Assembly: GCF_030297675.1 (NCBI RefSeq) | Contig: NZ_AP028142.1 | Span: 1,550,001 to 1,614,000 of the forward strand | Length of the DNA stretch: 64,000 bases | Reading direction: 5' to 3' | From: Polynucleobacter sp. HIN11 | GTDB taxonomy: Bacteria; Pseudomonadota; Gammaproteobacteria; Burkholderiales; Burkholderiaceae | Part shown: positions 25,693 to 33,636 of the stretch, piece by piece | How positions within the stretch are numbered: the stretch's first letter is position 1 | Layout of the letters: the number at the start of each line of letters is the position of its first letter | Position numbers and translations under genes: made by a program | Notes under the pieces: model-generated | Seen by the model: the letters and a program-made list of their open reading frames with translations, nothing else | Told to the model about the DNA's origin: nothing | Databases searched by the model: none

Positions 25693-26112
25693 TTAGTCTT
25701 CCACCACTTCCCAGGTACTGTCGCCCAACTTACGAACTACCTGGCAAAAAGACCAGCCTGCTGGAACACCACAACTCCACTCGCTGGGAGCGTTTTGAAC
25801 TAAACGATAGGAACCGACGCTCTCATCCTGATACAAATAATATTTTTTGCCATAGACTGGGCTAAAACTAAACTTAGCCGCATGAACCATTTCGGTTGCA
25901 TCTAAACGTGCTTGTAGCGCTTTCGCTTGACGCATCAATACTGCGGCCTGCTCCATGATGCGCTCATATTCTTGATTTGCATGCGCCCTAGCAATATTGA
26001 TAGCTTTGTCTTTTTCCTCACGAATGGGAACCGGCGCAAATTTCGGTGCGCCCACTTCCATGGGGTACTCAATGGCGTTATGCCGGGCTGGATCAGTATC
26101 TTCAATGCGCAT
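25693..26112 (-). CDS. DUF2452 family protein
   Basis: A 139-residue soluble protein of the DUF2452 type: an N-terminal segment (ARHNAIEYPMEVGAPKFAPV), a long helix (INIARAHANQEYERIMEQAAVLMRQAKALQARL, probable coiled coil), then FSFSPVYGKKYYLYQDESVGSYRLV and a Trp-rich end (EWSCGVPAGWSF). Function unknown. ATG 26112 is preferred over the GTG two codons upstream. The Cys-rich gene follows on the same strand. Confidence 0.75.
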   Translation of the reverse strand: MRIEDTDPARHNAIEYPMEVGAPKFAPVPIREEKDKAINIARAHANQEYERIMEQAAVLMRQAKALQARLDATEMVHAAKFSFSPVYGKKYYLYQDESVGSYRLVQNAPSEWSCGVPAGWSFCQVVRKLGDSTWEVVED

Positions 26113-26244
26113 GATCACTGAATTCTAGTGGTTTATCAGCAAAATCACAGAGCCCAACCTAGGGTTTTTAATTACTGATAAATCTGTATAGTGAAATTGA
26201 CAACCTTGCTATTAAATGAAGGCTGATTTATTTCCTTTGAATTT

Positions 26245-26269
26245 AAGCCCCGCAAGGGGCTTCTTTTTT
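26245..26269 (+). terminator. Orphan intrinsic terminator on the plus strand
   Basis: Perfect stem AAGCCCC-GCAA-GGGGCTT (26245-26262) followed by C and six T (26264-26269). It has the correct polarity only for a plus-strand transcript, yet both flanking genes (DUF2452 and ferredoxin-NADP reductase) are on the minus strand. It may end an unannotated small RNA starting within 26113-26244, or act poorly in reverse. No clear promoter was found. Confidence 0.7.
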
Positions 26270-26272
26270 GGA

Positions 26273-27049
26273 CTACTTCTCGACAAAAGCCCGCTCGAAG
26301 ACATAGTCACCCAGCTCTCCAGAGGATGGAGAAACTTTAAAGCCCCGTTGATCCAATAACTCGCTGGTTTCTTTCAGCATTGCAGGGCTGCCACAGATCA
26401 TGGCGCGATCCACCGCCGGATCAAGTGGTGGCAATCCAATATCGGTAAACAATTTTCCAGATTCAATCGCGGTAGTTAAACGACCCGTATGGGAATAGGC
26501 TTCGCGTGTCACCGTGGGGTAATAAATGAGTTGATTGCGTACCAACTCCCCCAAAAACTCATCATTGGGCAATTCGTTTGTAAGGTAGTCCTGATAGGCA
26601 AGCTCACTCACTACGCGAACGCCGTGGACCAAAACAATTTTCTCAAACCGCTCATAGGTATCTGGATCACGAATAATACTCAGAAATGGAGCTAAGCCGG
26701 TTCCAGTACTAAATAGATACAAATGCTTTCCCGGGTTGAGATCATCAATCACAAGGGTGCCAACGGATTTCTCGCTCACAAGAATGGGGTCGCCCACCTG
26801 AATATGCTGAAGCCGCGAGGTCAATGGGCCATTGGGTACTTTGATGCTAAAGAACTCCAAATGCTCCTCATAGTTCGGACTCACCACACTATAGGCACGA
26901 GCCAATGGCTTACCATCCACTTCAAGGCCGATCATTAAAAAATGGCCGTTACGAAAACGTAGTCCACGATTACGGGTCGTTGTAAAGCTAAATAAACTTT
27001 CGTTCCAGTGCTTGACAGAGAGCACACGCTCTGTTTGGTAGGTGGCCAT
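26273..27049 (-). CDS. fpr: Ferredoxin-NADP+ reductase
   Basis: A 258-residue bacterial-type flavoprotein that moves electrons between NADPH and ferredoxin or flavodoxin. FAD-binding motif RAYSVVSPNYEEHLEFF (about residues 50-66), PLTSRLQHIQVGD, the NADP-binding LYLFSTGTGLAPFLSIIRD (about 110-128) and CGSPAMLKET are intact; the C-terminus ends in VFERAFVEK, as in class I bacterial reductases. The paired aromatic/Lys ending suits the FPR subclass. It lies 54 nt downstream of the OYE gene on the same strand. Confidence 0.93.
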   Translation of the reverse strand: MATYQTERVLSVKHWNESLFSFTTTRNRGLRFRNGHFLMIGLEVDGKPLARAYSVVSPNYEEHLEFFSIKVPNGPLTSRLQHIQVGDPILVSEKSVGTLVIDDLNPGKHLYLFSTGTGLAPFLSIIRDPDTYERFEKIVLVHGVRVVSELAYQDYLTNELPNDEFLGELVRNQLIYYPTVTREAYSHTGRLTTAIESGKLFTDIGLPPLDPAVDRAMICGSPAMLKETSELLDQRGFKVSPSSGELGDYVFERAFVEK

Positions 27050-27103
27050 AACTATTCGGGGGTTCGCATATAAGAATCAATCCCTCCATTGTAATGAATG
27101 GAC

Positions 27104-28192
27104 TTATAGCGCTGGATAATCGGTGTAACCCTTTTCATTGCCGCCATAGAATGTGGCGCGCTGATAGGGGTTTAATGGAGCGTTTAACTCAAAGCGTTTT
27201 GGCAAATCGGGATTGGCAATAAACAGTCTGCCAAATGCAATCGCATCGGCCTCGCCATCAGCAATTGCTTTCTCAGCGCTGGCTTGGTCAAAGCCTCCAG
27301 CCAACACTACCTTACCCGTAAATAAGGAACGAAATAGTTGGCCTGTACGTGGCGCATCAGCCACCAGCTGATCATTGCCCCCGGCAGTCGTTGCGCGCGG
27401 CTCAATTAGATGCAGATACGATAGATTGAATCGATTGAGTTCGTTAATCAAATAGGCAAACAAACCTTTCGGATCAGAATCAGCAATATCATTGAATGTG
27501 CCATAAGGCGATAAACGGATTCCGACACGACCACTACCCCAAATAGGAATAATGGCCTCTAGTATTTCCAGCACTAATTTACAGCGATTGGCTATCGAGC
27601 CGCCATATGCATCAGTTCGCTGATTCGTACGATCTTGTAGAAACTGATCTAACAAATAACCATTGGCCGCATGCAACTCGACGCCATCGAACCCAGCGGC
27701 TTTAGCCTGTTCGGCAGCATGCACATAATCAGCCTTCAACCGCCCAATCTCTTCGAGGGTTAATGCTCTTGGGGTTTCATACTCGTCCAAGGACCAAGAT
27801 GCGGTATAGACTTTGCCTGCGGGTTGAATGGCTGAGGGAGCAACTGGCAAGCCTTCATCCGGATGAAGTGAGGAATGGGAGATGCGCCCAACATGCCATA
27901 ACTGCAAAACAATTTTGCCACCCCGCGCATGCACTGCATCAGTCACTGTCCGCCACGCAGCCACCTGCGCATCACTGTAAATACCGGGGGTTGCAGGATA
28001 GCCTTTACCCAATGGTGAGATTTGTGTTGCTTCACTAATGATGAGGCCAGCAGAAGCACGTTGCGCATAGTACTCGGCTGCCAATGGTCCTGGTACGCCG
28101 TCATCACCCGCACGCATCCGGGTTAGTGGTGCCATTAAGATTCGGTTTTCAAGGGAGAGTAAGCCAAGCGTGACGGGGGTGAATAAATTCAT
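27104..28192 (-). CDS. nemA: Alkene reductase of the Old Yellow Enzyme family
   Basis: FMN-dependent NAD(P)H reductase of activated C=C bonds (NemA/OYE). TIM-barrel landmarks: LENRILMAPLTRMRA near the N-terminus, LWHVGRISHSSLHP, and the substrate-binding pair in GFDGVELHAANGYLLDQFL (about residues 175-193), with the later DAIAFGRLFIANPDLP phosphate-binding region. The length (362) fits. ATG 28192, with AAAGG upstream, is chosen over the TTG at 28198. Natural substrate unknown; family members reduce enones and nitro esters and degrade N-ethylmaleimide. Confidence 0.9.
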   Translation of the reverse strand: MNLFTPVTLGLLSLENRILMAPLTRMRAGDDGVPGPLAAEYYAQRASAGLIISEATQISPLGKGYPATPGIYSDAQVAAWRTVTDAVHARGGKIVLQLWHVGRISHSSLHPDEGLPVAPSAIQPAGKVYTASWSLDEYETPRALTLEEIGRLKADYVHAAEQAKAAGFDGVELHAANGYLLDQFLQDRTNQRTDAYGGSIANRCKLVLEILEAIIPIWGSGRVGIRLSPYGTFNDIADSDPKGLFAYLINELNRFNLSYLHLIEPRATTAGGNDQLVADAPRTGQLFRSLFTGKVVLAGGFDQASAEKAIADGEADAIAFGRLFIANPDLPKRFELNAPLNPYQRATFYGGNEKGYTDYPAL

Positions 28193-28255
28193 TGCCAACC
28201 TTTGTTAAGTTCCATGTAAAGTGTGGATTTTATAGGCTATCCATATAAATTTCTG

Positions 28256-28456
28256 ATGACATCTACGGCAAAGTTTCAGGCAGGTGACCAATTAATTCAT
28301 CTCAAGTCAGGTGGACTCTATCGTGTGATTGGCTTAGGAAAGATAGAAGCTAATCTTGATGATGTATACATTTATGAGGCGCTTCGCAACCAAACCTTAT
28401 GGGTTCGACCCAAAGCAGAGATGGAAGATGGCCGCTTTGTAAAGCAACTCGGGTAA
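28256..28456 (+). CDS. DUF1653-like protein
   Basis: A 66-residue protein beginning MTSTAKFQAGDQLIHLKSGG, with YRVIGLGKIEANLDDVYIYEAL and a C-terminal TLWVRPKAEMEDGRF. The layout (short beta barrel with a VRP motif near the end) resembles DUF1653 proteins. The upstream eleven codons to 28223 lack family similarity, so ATG 28256 is used. Function unknown. It is followed 7 nt later by another hypothetical gene and modA, probably as one transcript. Confidence 0.65.
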   Translation: MTSTAKFQAGDQLIHLKSGGLYRVIGLGKIEANLDDVYIYEALRNQTLWVRPKAEMEDGRFVKQLG

Positions 28457-28463
28457 TGATTCG

Positions 28464-28904
28464 ATGTTTTTAGAAGAGGTCGATTTACAAACGTCTACCA
28501 AGATCGATGCTTTGGAAGCAAAGTATCGAGAGATTGAAGCATTTACGCGCCTGCTATTTGCCGATATGGAAGAGGATGAACGAACTCGTCATGAAGCCAT
28601 CAAGCGCCGCTTTGAAGAACTCAAAGTGACTCTATTTAAAAACTCAGACCACATCTTGAGTCAATCCAAACATCCCGATTCTGGGTCTGTCCAAAAGGCA
28701 TTACGCGAGGCACAACTCAATATGATGTTCGATTGGGAACAATTTGGGCTCACCGAGGATATGTTTTTCAAGTTGTATCAGTGCCACCGTAATCATTTGA
28801 TTGGCGATACTGATCTGAAAATGCGAGCCACTTTAATCCAACAAATATTGGCAATTGAGACCAACCTCACCTTGCTCTTCAAAATTCGGCAACTGACTTC
28901 ATGA
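28464..28904 (+). CDS. Hypothetical helical protein upstream of modA
   Basis: A 146-residue, charged, mainly helical protein (KIDALEAKYREIEAFTRLLF, DMEEDERTRHEAIKRRFEEL). No signal peptide and no recognised family. Its stop overlaps the modA start (ATGA at 28901-28904), which argues for translational coupling. It might relate to molybdate uptake, but nothing in its sequence says so. Confidence 0.6.
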   Translation: MFLEEVDLQTSTKIDALEAKYREIEAFTRLLFADMEEDERTRHEAIKRRFEELKVTLFKNSDHILSQSKHPDSGSVQKALREAQLNMMFDWEQFGLTEDMFFKLYQCHRNHLIGDTDLKMRATLIQQILAIETNLTLLFKIRQLTS

Positions 28905-29650
28905 TTCCAAAACTCCTACTAATTCTTTCTTGTTCGCTAATTGCTGGGCTTGCACATGCTCAAGCAACCTTTGTCGTCGTGGCAGCCAATATGAAAGACG
29001 CATTTATTGAGATCCAGAATCAGTTCCAGCAGGAGAACAAGGGTGAGTTAAAGGTCATCTATGGCTCTTCCGGAAACTTTGCTTCACAAATTATGAACGG
29101 CGCCCCGTTTCACCTATTTATTTCTGCAGACGAGCAATATCCTCTTGAGCTATTTAAAAAGGGGAAAACGGTCAATGAGGGCACTATTTATGCGATTGGC
29201 AAATTAGCGCTGATTGCCAATAAAGGCAAAGGAATTGCTCTGGATAACTCTAAAGAGAAAATTACAGATGCCATCAAGAGGGCTAATAAGGTTGCTCTAG
29301 CAAAGCCCGAACTTGCACCCTATGGACGTGCAAGTATTGATTATTTAAAAGCTAGTAATTTATGGGAGTTGGCAAACTCGAAGATTGTATATGCCGACAA
29401 TATTGCCATGGCAGCGATGTTTGTAACGACGGGGTCTGCTGATATCGGCTTTACCGCCCTCTCGATTGCTAGATCACCATCTGTTGCCAAACAGATCTCC
29501 TCTGTTGAGCTAACCGAAGGCTATCAGTCCATTAAACAACGGATGGTGCTAATTAAAAATCCCACCCCAGATGCAATACGGCTCTATGAGTTTATGCAAT
29601 CGCCTAAAACCAAAGAAATACTGCGTTCCTTAGGATATCAAGCCCCATAA
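28901..29650 (+). CDS. modA: Molybdate ABC transporter substrate-binding protein
   Basis: Periplasmic solute-binding protein of the ModA family. Signal peptide (LLLILSCSLIAGLAHAQ) then FVVVAANMKDAFIEIQNQF, VIYGSSGNFASQIMNGAPFHLFISAD and a C-terminal GYQSIKQRMVLIKNP; the paired Ser/Asn binding region (AANM, YGSSGN) and the NIAMAAMFVTTGSADIGFTAL segment are typical. 249 residues. No modB or modC follows: the next gene is pagP, 88 nt away. It is therefore an orphan binding protein here, and the oxyanion it binds is inferred. Confidence 0.85.
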   Translation: MIPKLLLILSCSLIAGLAHAQATFVVVAANMKDAFIEIQNQFQQENKGELKVIYGSSGNFASQIMNGAPFHLFISADEQYPLELFKKGKTVNEGTIYAIGKLALIANKGKGIALDNSKEKITDAIKRANKVALAKPELAPYGRASIDYLKASNLWELANSKIVYADNIAMAAMFVTTGSADIGFTALSIARSPSVAKQISSVELTEGYQSIKQRMVLIKNPTPDAIRLYEFMQSPKTKEILRSLGYQAP

Positions 29651-29738
29651 CTAAAGCCCCTACATCATTAGGGCTACCCTAACCGTGAATTCATGCTTAA
29701 CTAGTGTGGTGAACATTGGTGATAAAGATTAATTCCGA

Positions 29739-30281
29739 ATGCGATTTCTTTTGTTCCTATTTCTTCAGTTGGGCATGATCACTTTGGTAGATGCGAACAC
29801 ATCTTTCAAAGATTCGGTCAAATCCAAGGTTGAAACCATTTGGACCCAAGGTGATGTGGTCGGGTATTTGCCTTTGTATACCTACCATATGCCCTATGCC
29901 TATCCTCCAGAGAAGTTAGATCAGTACACCGATATCCCACTAGGACTTGGGATTGGGAAGGGTCTATATAACAATCGTGGTAATTGGGAGGGGCTCTATG
30001 CCATGACCTTCAGAGACTCTCATGGCGTTTATCAATACATGGCTGGATATGGTTGGATCCCAACCTGGAACTTGTCTGCCAATGGAAATTGGAGAGTCGG
30101 CGCAGGAGCAACGGTATTTATGATGTCGCGGCAAGATATTTTTAATTACATCCCTTTCCCTGGATTGCTCCCTGTCGGCTCACTGGGCTATAAAAATCTC
30201 AGTCTTCAAACTTCCTTTGTGCCCGGTGGCGATGGTTTTGGGAATGTTCTTTTTACATGGGCCAAATGGACTTTTAAATAA
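29739..30281 (+). CDS. pagP: Lipid A palmitoyltransferase PagP
   Basis: Outer-membrane enzyme that transfers palmitate from phospholipid to lipid A. After a signal peptide, the 180-residue product carries the catalytic triad candidates: His in YTYHMPYAYP and Asp-Ser in TFRDSHG, as in E. coli PagP (H33, D76, S77). Other matches are GNWEGLYAMTF, YMAGYGWIPTW, NYIPFPGLLPVGSLGY and a C-terminal beta strand ending in WAKWTFK. Clear eight-stranded barrel pattern. An outer-membrane protein gene follows 11 nt later. Such enzymes are often induced by envelope stress. Confidence 0.93.
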   Translation: MRFLLFLFLQLGMITLVDANTSFKDSVKSKVETIWTQGDVVGYLPLYTYHMPYAYPPEKLDQYTDIPLGLGIGKGLYNNRGNWEGLYAMTFRDSHGVYQYMAGYGWIPTWNLSANGNWRVGAGATVFMMSRQDIFNYIPFPGLLPVGSLGYKNLSLQTSFVPGGDGFGNVLFTWAKWTFK

Positions 30282-30292
30282 GACATCTATAA

Positions 30293-31216
30293 ATGCTCAG
30301 ATACCTAGTCCTCTTTGCTAGTTTTGTCGTCTTTAGTGGATATGCCCCTCTCTCCTTAGCTCAACCCACTGGGATTTCTCAAAGTCCTGGACTGAAAGCG
30401 TCTGTCAGTGCAGTTGGCATTAATCAATTTAATACCAATCTAAATTCTGGGGGTAGCTTTGGATGGTCGTATGCCAGCGCATCACTCGGACTTCTAAACA
30501 ATGTCTCTCCAGTCACTACAGTTGGTGTGTCATTACGCTATGAAACCGAGTTTTGGAACTGGAGCAATATGCAGGACTATAACTTGGGAGGCAAAAATCC
30601 TTGGGGCACCATTCAAAGCCCTGGGGTGAGTTTTATTTACTCCCATAAATTTGATTCGGATTGGAAGCTCAATTTAATTCCTACCATTGAGTCAAATGCC
30701 GAACAAGGTGCTGAGCTTGGTAACTCTTTAACCTATGGCACGATTGTGAATGCTTCCAAGCAACTTTCGCCCACTCTCAATCTTGGTTTAGGTACTGGAG
30801 TCTTTCGACAAATAGATACCAATCGTATTTTTCCTTTCATTGTGATTGATTGGAAAATTACCGACCGCTGGAATCTTAACAATCCATTTCCTGGCGGCCC
30901 TGCTGGTGGCGCAGGCCTTGAATTGAGTTATGCGGTCACACCCCAATTTAAGATATCAGGCGGTGCGGCTTATCGAAGTTACCGCTTTCGTCTGAGCAAC
31001 TCCAGCGCCTATGCTGGCGGCGTCGGACAAAACAAATTTGTTCCCATTTTTGCGCGATTCTCATATGCATTTGATCGAACCACTTTACTAGATCTCTATA
31101 CGATCGCTAATGTCGGTGGTAGCGTTTCAGCAATTGATCCAAATGGTAATACTGTACTCAGCACCAATTACAAAACAGCCCCTGCGATTGCCTTGAGTCT
31201 AGTAAAGCGCTTCTAA
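30293..31216 (+). CDS. Outer-membrane beta-barrel protein (DUF6268-like)
   Basis: A 307-residue protein with a signal peptide (LFASFVVFSGYAPLSLAQ) and alternating hydrophobic strands typical of a transmembrane barrel: SASLGLLNNVSPVTTVGVSLRYE, GAGLELSYAVTPQFKISGGAAYR, ending with SLVKRF, where the terminal Phe is a BAM signal. It resembles uncharacterised outer-membrane proteins (DUF6268). It is the last gene before the integrated element and probably shares a transcript with pagP. Confidence 0.72.
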   Translation: MLRYLVLFASFVVFSGYAPLSLAQPTGISQSPGLKASVSAVGINQFNTNLNSGGSFGWSYASASLGLLNNVSPVTTVGVSLRYETEFWNWSNMQDYNLGGKNPWGTIQSPGVSFIYSHKFDSDWKLNLIPTIESNAEQGAELGNSLTYGTIVNASKQLSPTLNLGLGTGVFRQIDTNRIFPFIVIDWKITDRWNLNNPFPGGPAGGAGLELSYAVTPQFKISGGAAYRSYRFRLSNSSAYAGGVGQNKFVPIFARFSYAFDRTTLLDLYTIANVGGSVSAIDPNGNTVLSTNYKTAPAIALSLVKRF

Positions 31217-31277
31217 TTCCAGGAATGGCCGCCAGTTAATGTCGCACTTATATTAGTTGCAGGATTCACAATTCTGG

Positions 31278-31311
31278 GAATTAGCTCAGCTGGTTAGAGC
31301 GACGGAATCAT
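31278..31311 (+). repeat. Outer att core: 5'-half copy of tRNA-Met
   Basis: Thirty-four bases identical to positions 4-37 of the intact tRNA-Met gene at 39587, ending at the anticodon CAT. The three bases before (TGG in place of GGC) break the acceptor stem, and what follows (CAGCTCG...) is unrelated, so it cannot form a tRNA. It most likely marks the outer left junction where the first element entered the tRNA gene. A CACAAT box upstream may be a relic of the original tRNA promoter. Confidence 0.85.
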
Positions 31312-31356
31312 CAGCTCGAAGTTTCGGGAAAATTCTCAGTCGTTTTAAACGATAAA

Positions 31357-31623
31357 TTAATCGTAGTGGGTCCACATCCTCAAAATACGAACAGTCTTTT
31401 CTTTACGAAAAACCTCGTAAACTAAACGATGTTGAATATTGATTCTGCGAGAATAAGCACCCCTTAAATCCCCCACCAACTTTTCGTATGGCGGCGGATT
31501 TTGAAACGGATCTACTGCTAATAGATCCAATAAATTCTGGGCTTTATCTCTTAATCCAGCAGCTGAGAGTTTTTTAGCGTCTTTAAGGGCAAACTTGGAA
31601 TAGGCCAAATTCCAAGCTACCAC
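31357..31623 (-). CDS. yoeB: Txe/YoeB family toxin
   Basis: An 88-residue RelE-superfamily mRNA interferase of the YoeB type, which cleaves mRNA at the ribosomal A site. Matches include VAWNLAYSKFALKDAKKL at the N-terminus, NPPPYEKLVGDLRGAYSRRIN with the conserved Glu and Arg, HRLVYEV and the terminal MWTHYD with the catalytic His-Tyr. Overlaps the antitoxin gene by 7 nt, the usual yefM-yoeB arrangement. Located in accessory DNA between two tRNA-fragment repeats, where it could act as a stabilisation (addiction) module. Confidence 0.93.
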   Translation of the reverse strand: MVAWNLAYSKFALKDAKKLSAAGLRDKAQNLLDLLAVDPFQNPPPYEKLVGDLRGAYSRRINIQHRLVYEVFRKEKTVRILRMWTHYD

Positions 31624-31859
31624 TTCAATGTCCTTTTGCTCTTAGCCAAAGGCTCAGCCATGGATTCTTTAATGGACTCGCGCATTCCTGGGATAGCTAA
31701 TAGATACAGCGTTTCCTGAATGGCACTCCAATCTTCTTCAGAAATTAAAACGGCATTACTGCGCTTGCCTGAAATAAGCACTGGCTTATGTGTTTCTGCA
31801 GTTTGATCAATTAAGCGATATAAACCTGCTCGCGCTTCACTTGCGGTTAATGTGGTCAT
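31617..31859 (-). CDS. yefM: YefM/Phd family antitoxin
   Basis: An 80-residue antitoxin and autorepressor. The N-terminal Phd/YefM DNA-binding fold is visible (TTLTASEARAGLYRLIDQTA, then PVLISGKRSNAVLISEEDW); the C-terminal acidic/basic tail (RESIKESMAEPLAKSKRTLKW) would wrap and neutralise the toxin. GGAG precedes the ATG at 31859. The promoter and a palindromic operator lie just upstream. A complete pair suggests the module is still functional. Confidence 0.93.
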   Translation of the reverse strand: MTTLTASEARAGLYRLIDQTAETHKPVLISGKRSNAVLISEEDWSAIQETLYLLAIPGMRESIKESMAEPLAKSKRTLKW

Positions 31860-31878
31860 GATTTAACTCCTTTCCAGC

Positions 31879-31907
31879 ATAGTACGTAAAAACGTACGTT
31901 TTGTCAA
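31879..31907 (-). promoter_or_regulatory. Promoter and operator of yefM-yoeB
   Basis: On the minus strand: -35 TTGACA (31902-31907), a 17-nt spacer, -10 TACTAT (31879-31884), about 20 nt before the antitoxin ATG. The spacer contains a perfect 14-bp palindrome AAAACGTACGTTTT (31889-31902), followed by another ACGTAC, the expected place for autorepression by the YefM-YoeB complex. Confidence 0.85.
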
Positions 31908-32050
31908 TGGATCAATCAATCCGCTGAACTAAAAGAAAATAGCTAAATAAGTGAGCAATTGTGATTCTTGGTAACACGTGGCGGGATCGACCATGGCTGA
32001 GCACGCCTGACTCTAACTCTAGACTGTCGTTTTAAATGACATTTCCCAAG

Positions 32051-32194
32051 CAGGATTTAGCACCGCAGCCACAACGGTTTGAGCCATCAGACAGAGTCAG
32101 CCACAGCTGGCACATTCACACAGCACCACAGTCAATTTGCTACAATCCTTAGTTTGGCGAATTAGCTCAGCTGGTTAGAGCGACGGAATCATAA
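32051..32194 (+). repeat. Long direct repeat, left copy (tRNA promoter + tRNA-Met 5' half)
   Basis: Matches 39482-39625 at a constant offset of 7431 bp. From 32071 to 32194 I count about five mismatches in 124 positions; 32051-32070 is less conserved. It contains a TACAAT -10 box (32141-32146) and the first 39 bases of tRNA-Met (32156-32194) up to the anticodon loop, after which sequence diverges. As the terminal module of the outer element, it also serves as the left border of the inner one. Confidence 0.9.
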
Positions 32195-32399
32195 CGATGA
32201 TTTTGAGTAATAAAACAGTTTTACAACATTGGTTTAAGCATACGCTCACTATGTTGTTCGATTCGCACCACTCAACACGGCACTCACTAATCTAAAACAC
32301 ATTCGCAGTAGCGTTCGCAGAACATCGTGTGAGATTTTGACAACGATGTAGCGGTTAATCGTCGCAGAAAATTTCTAACGACAGCACACTACGCTGTGT

Positions 32400-33611
32400 A
32401 TGAAAGACCTTCGGTTTATTTTCACCACAGCCACCAAAAAAATACCCTCATCTCTAAAACTCTTTGACGGCAAACTCACTGTTTATAAGCGTTCGCAGTC
32501 TGCACAGTGGCAATGTCGCTTTAAACTCAGTAATGGCAAATGGCACAGTGCGAGCTGTGCTACTACTGATTTAAGCGCAGCAAAACAACAAGCAATACTG
32601 TTATATGAGACTGTCAAACTGAAAGTGGATGCGGGTTTAGCGATTCACACGAAAACATTTGGGCAAATTGCACGTGAAGAAATTACACGCTTAGCACGAG
32701 TGGCGACCACACGACAGAGTGAGCGCAAATACAAAGACTATTTGTTTATTTTGGAAAAATATCTCATTCCGTTTTTTGGCAGCTATGCAGTTGCTGACAT
32801 TAATGATGAAGTGGTTGCCGAATTTAGTGCGTGGCGTTTAGCAGAAATGGGGAAAGATGCAAAAGCGATTACGAAGAAACATCACGCAATGGCATTTAAT
32901 CACATTGTGCAGATTGCACGTAAGCGTGGTTATGTATCAGTGAATAAAGTCATTGCCCAATTAGACATTAGTGGTGCAAAGAGCGAACCACGTCCTGCGT
33001 TTAATAGTGAAGAGATAGCGCAACTGTATGTCTATATGCCACTGTGGCAAAAGGATGTAATCCACAAAGACTCTGAAGCAGCACGTATCTTATGCACGGC
33101 ATATATAAAGTTTTTAGTGAATACTGGTGTGCGCCACAGCACCGAATCGATGCCACTACGGTGGAAACACTTACAGTGGCACTATATCGGTAGTAAGCGT
33201 TATTTGCGTATATGGGTAAGTGGTAAAACAGGAGCACGTTATCTAATTGCAAAACACGATGTCATTAGCGTATTAGAAGAGCTGCTTAAGTGGCAACAAT
33301 TACCGTATCGCACATTAGATGAAGTGATTAAAGCAAAGTTGGATAGACGCATCTTTACGCTACCCACAGGCGAGATGCCTCACCTACTCGAAAACATCTT
33401 TCGCCACTTAATGATCAAAAGTGGCTTACTAAAGAATGCTGCGGGACAGAATCGAACCTTATACAGCTTACGACATACCTATGCAACGGAAGCGTTAGCA
33501 AAAGGAATTGATATTCATACGTTAGCCAAACAAATGGGAACCAGCGTGGTAATGATTGAAAAGCACTACAGCAAACTAACTGCGATGATGAGTGCGGAGC
33601 GATTGGCTTAA
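32400..33611 (+). CDS. Tyrosine recombinase (element integrase)
   Basis: A 403-residue site-specific recombinase, the likely integrase of the element. N-terminal arm-type domain (DGKLTVYKRSQSAQWQCRFKL), SAM-like core-binding domain (about 85-185), then the catalytic domain with Arg I in NTGVRHSTESMPLRW (R245), Lys in SGKTGAR (K276), Arg II in TLYSLRHTYAT (R358) and nucleophile Tyr390 in MIEKHYSKL. The usual LGH box reads MGTS, a variant seen in this branch. Inverted and direct repeats lie upstream (ACATCGT/ACGATGT at 32322-32349; TTCGCAG twice), possible arm sites. It sits at the left end, reading inward. Confidence 0.92.
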   Translation: MKDLRFIFTTATKKIPSSLKLFDGKLTVYKRSQSAQWQCRFKLSNGKWHSASCATTDLSAAKQQAILLYETVKLKVDAGLAIHTKTFGQIAREEITRLARVATTRQSERKYKDYLFILEKYLIPFFGSYAVADINDEVVAEFSAWRLAEMGKDAKAITKKHHAMAFNHIVQIARKRGYVSVNKVIAQLDISGAKSEPRPAFNSEEIAQLYVYMPLWQKDVIHKDSEAARILCTAYIKFLVNTGVRHSTESMPLRWKHLQWHYIGSKRYLRIWVSGKTGARYLIAKHDVISVLEELLKWQQLPYRTLDEVIKAKLDRRIFTLPTGEMPHLLENIFRHLMIKSGLLKNAAGQNRTLYSLRHTYATEALAKGIDIHTLAKQMGTSVVMIEKHYSKLTAMMSAERLA

Positions 33612-33614
33612 ATA

Positions 33615-33636
33615 TCGTTTTGAAACGACTTTTTAT
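33615..33636 (+). terminator. Probable terminator of the integrase gene
   Basis: Starts 3 nt after the integrase stop: TCGTTT-TG-AAACGA (33615-33628) followed by CTTTTTATT. The stem is short and A+T-rich but has the right polarity. The same TCGTTT/AAACGA arms recur at other places in the accessory region (see findings), so it might instead be a protein-binding site. Confidence 0.5.

Larger units (their letters stand above)
31312..32194. mobile_element. Outer element remnant carrying a toxin-antitoxin pair
   Basis: Bounded on the left by the 34-bp tRNA-Met 5'-half copy and on the right by the ~144-bp repeat (32051-32194) that ends in another 5'-half copy. Between them are only yefM/yoeB and ~200 nt without a convincing ORF (31903-32050). 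No recombinase is present. It is either a decayed element of the same family as the inner one or a non-autonomous unit mobilised in trans. Confidence 0.6.

Noticed and set aside
31275..31350. A second tRNA-Met gene
   Set aside because: Only the 5' half is present; no T arm or 3' acceptor strand follows and the first three bases are changed.
32156..32232. A third tRNA-Met gene
   Set aside because: Identity ends in the anticodon loop at 32194; the following bases do not pair with the 5' half.
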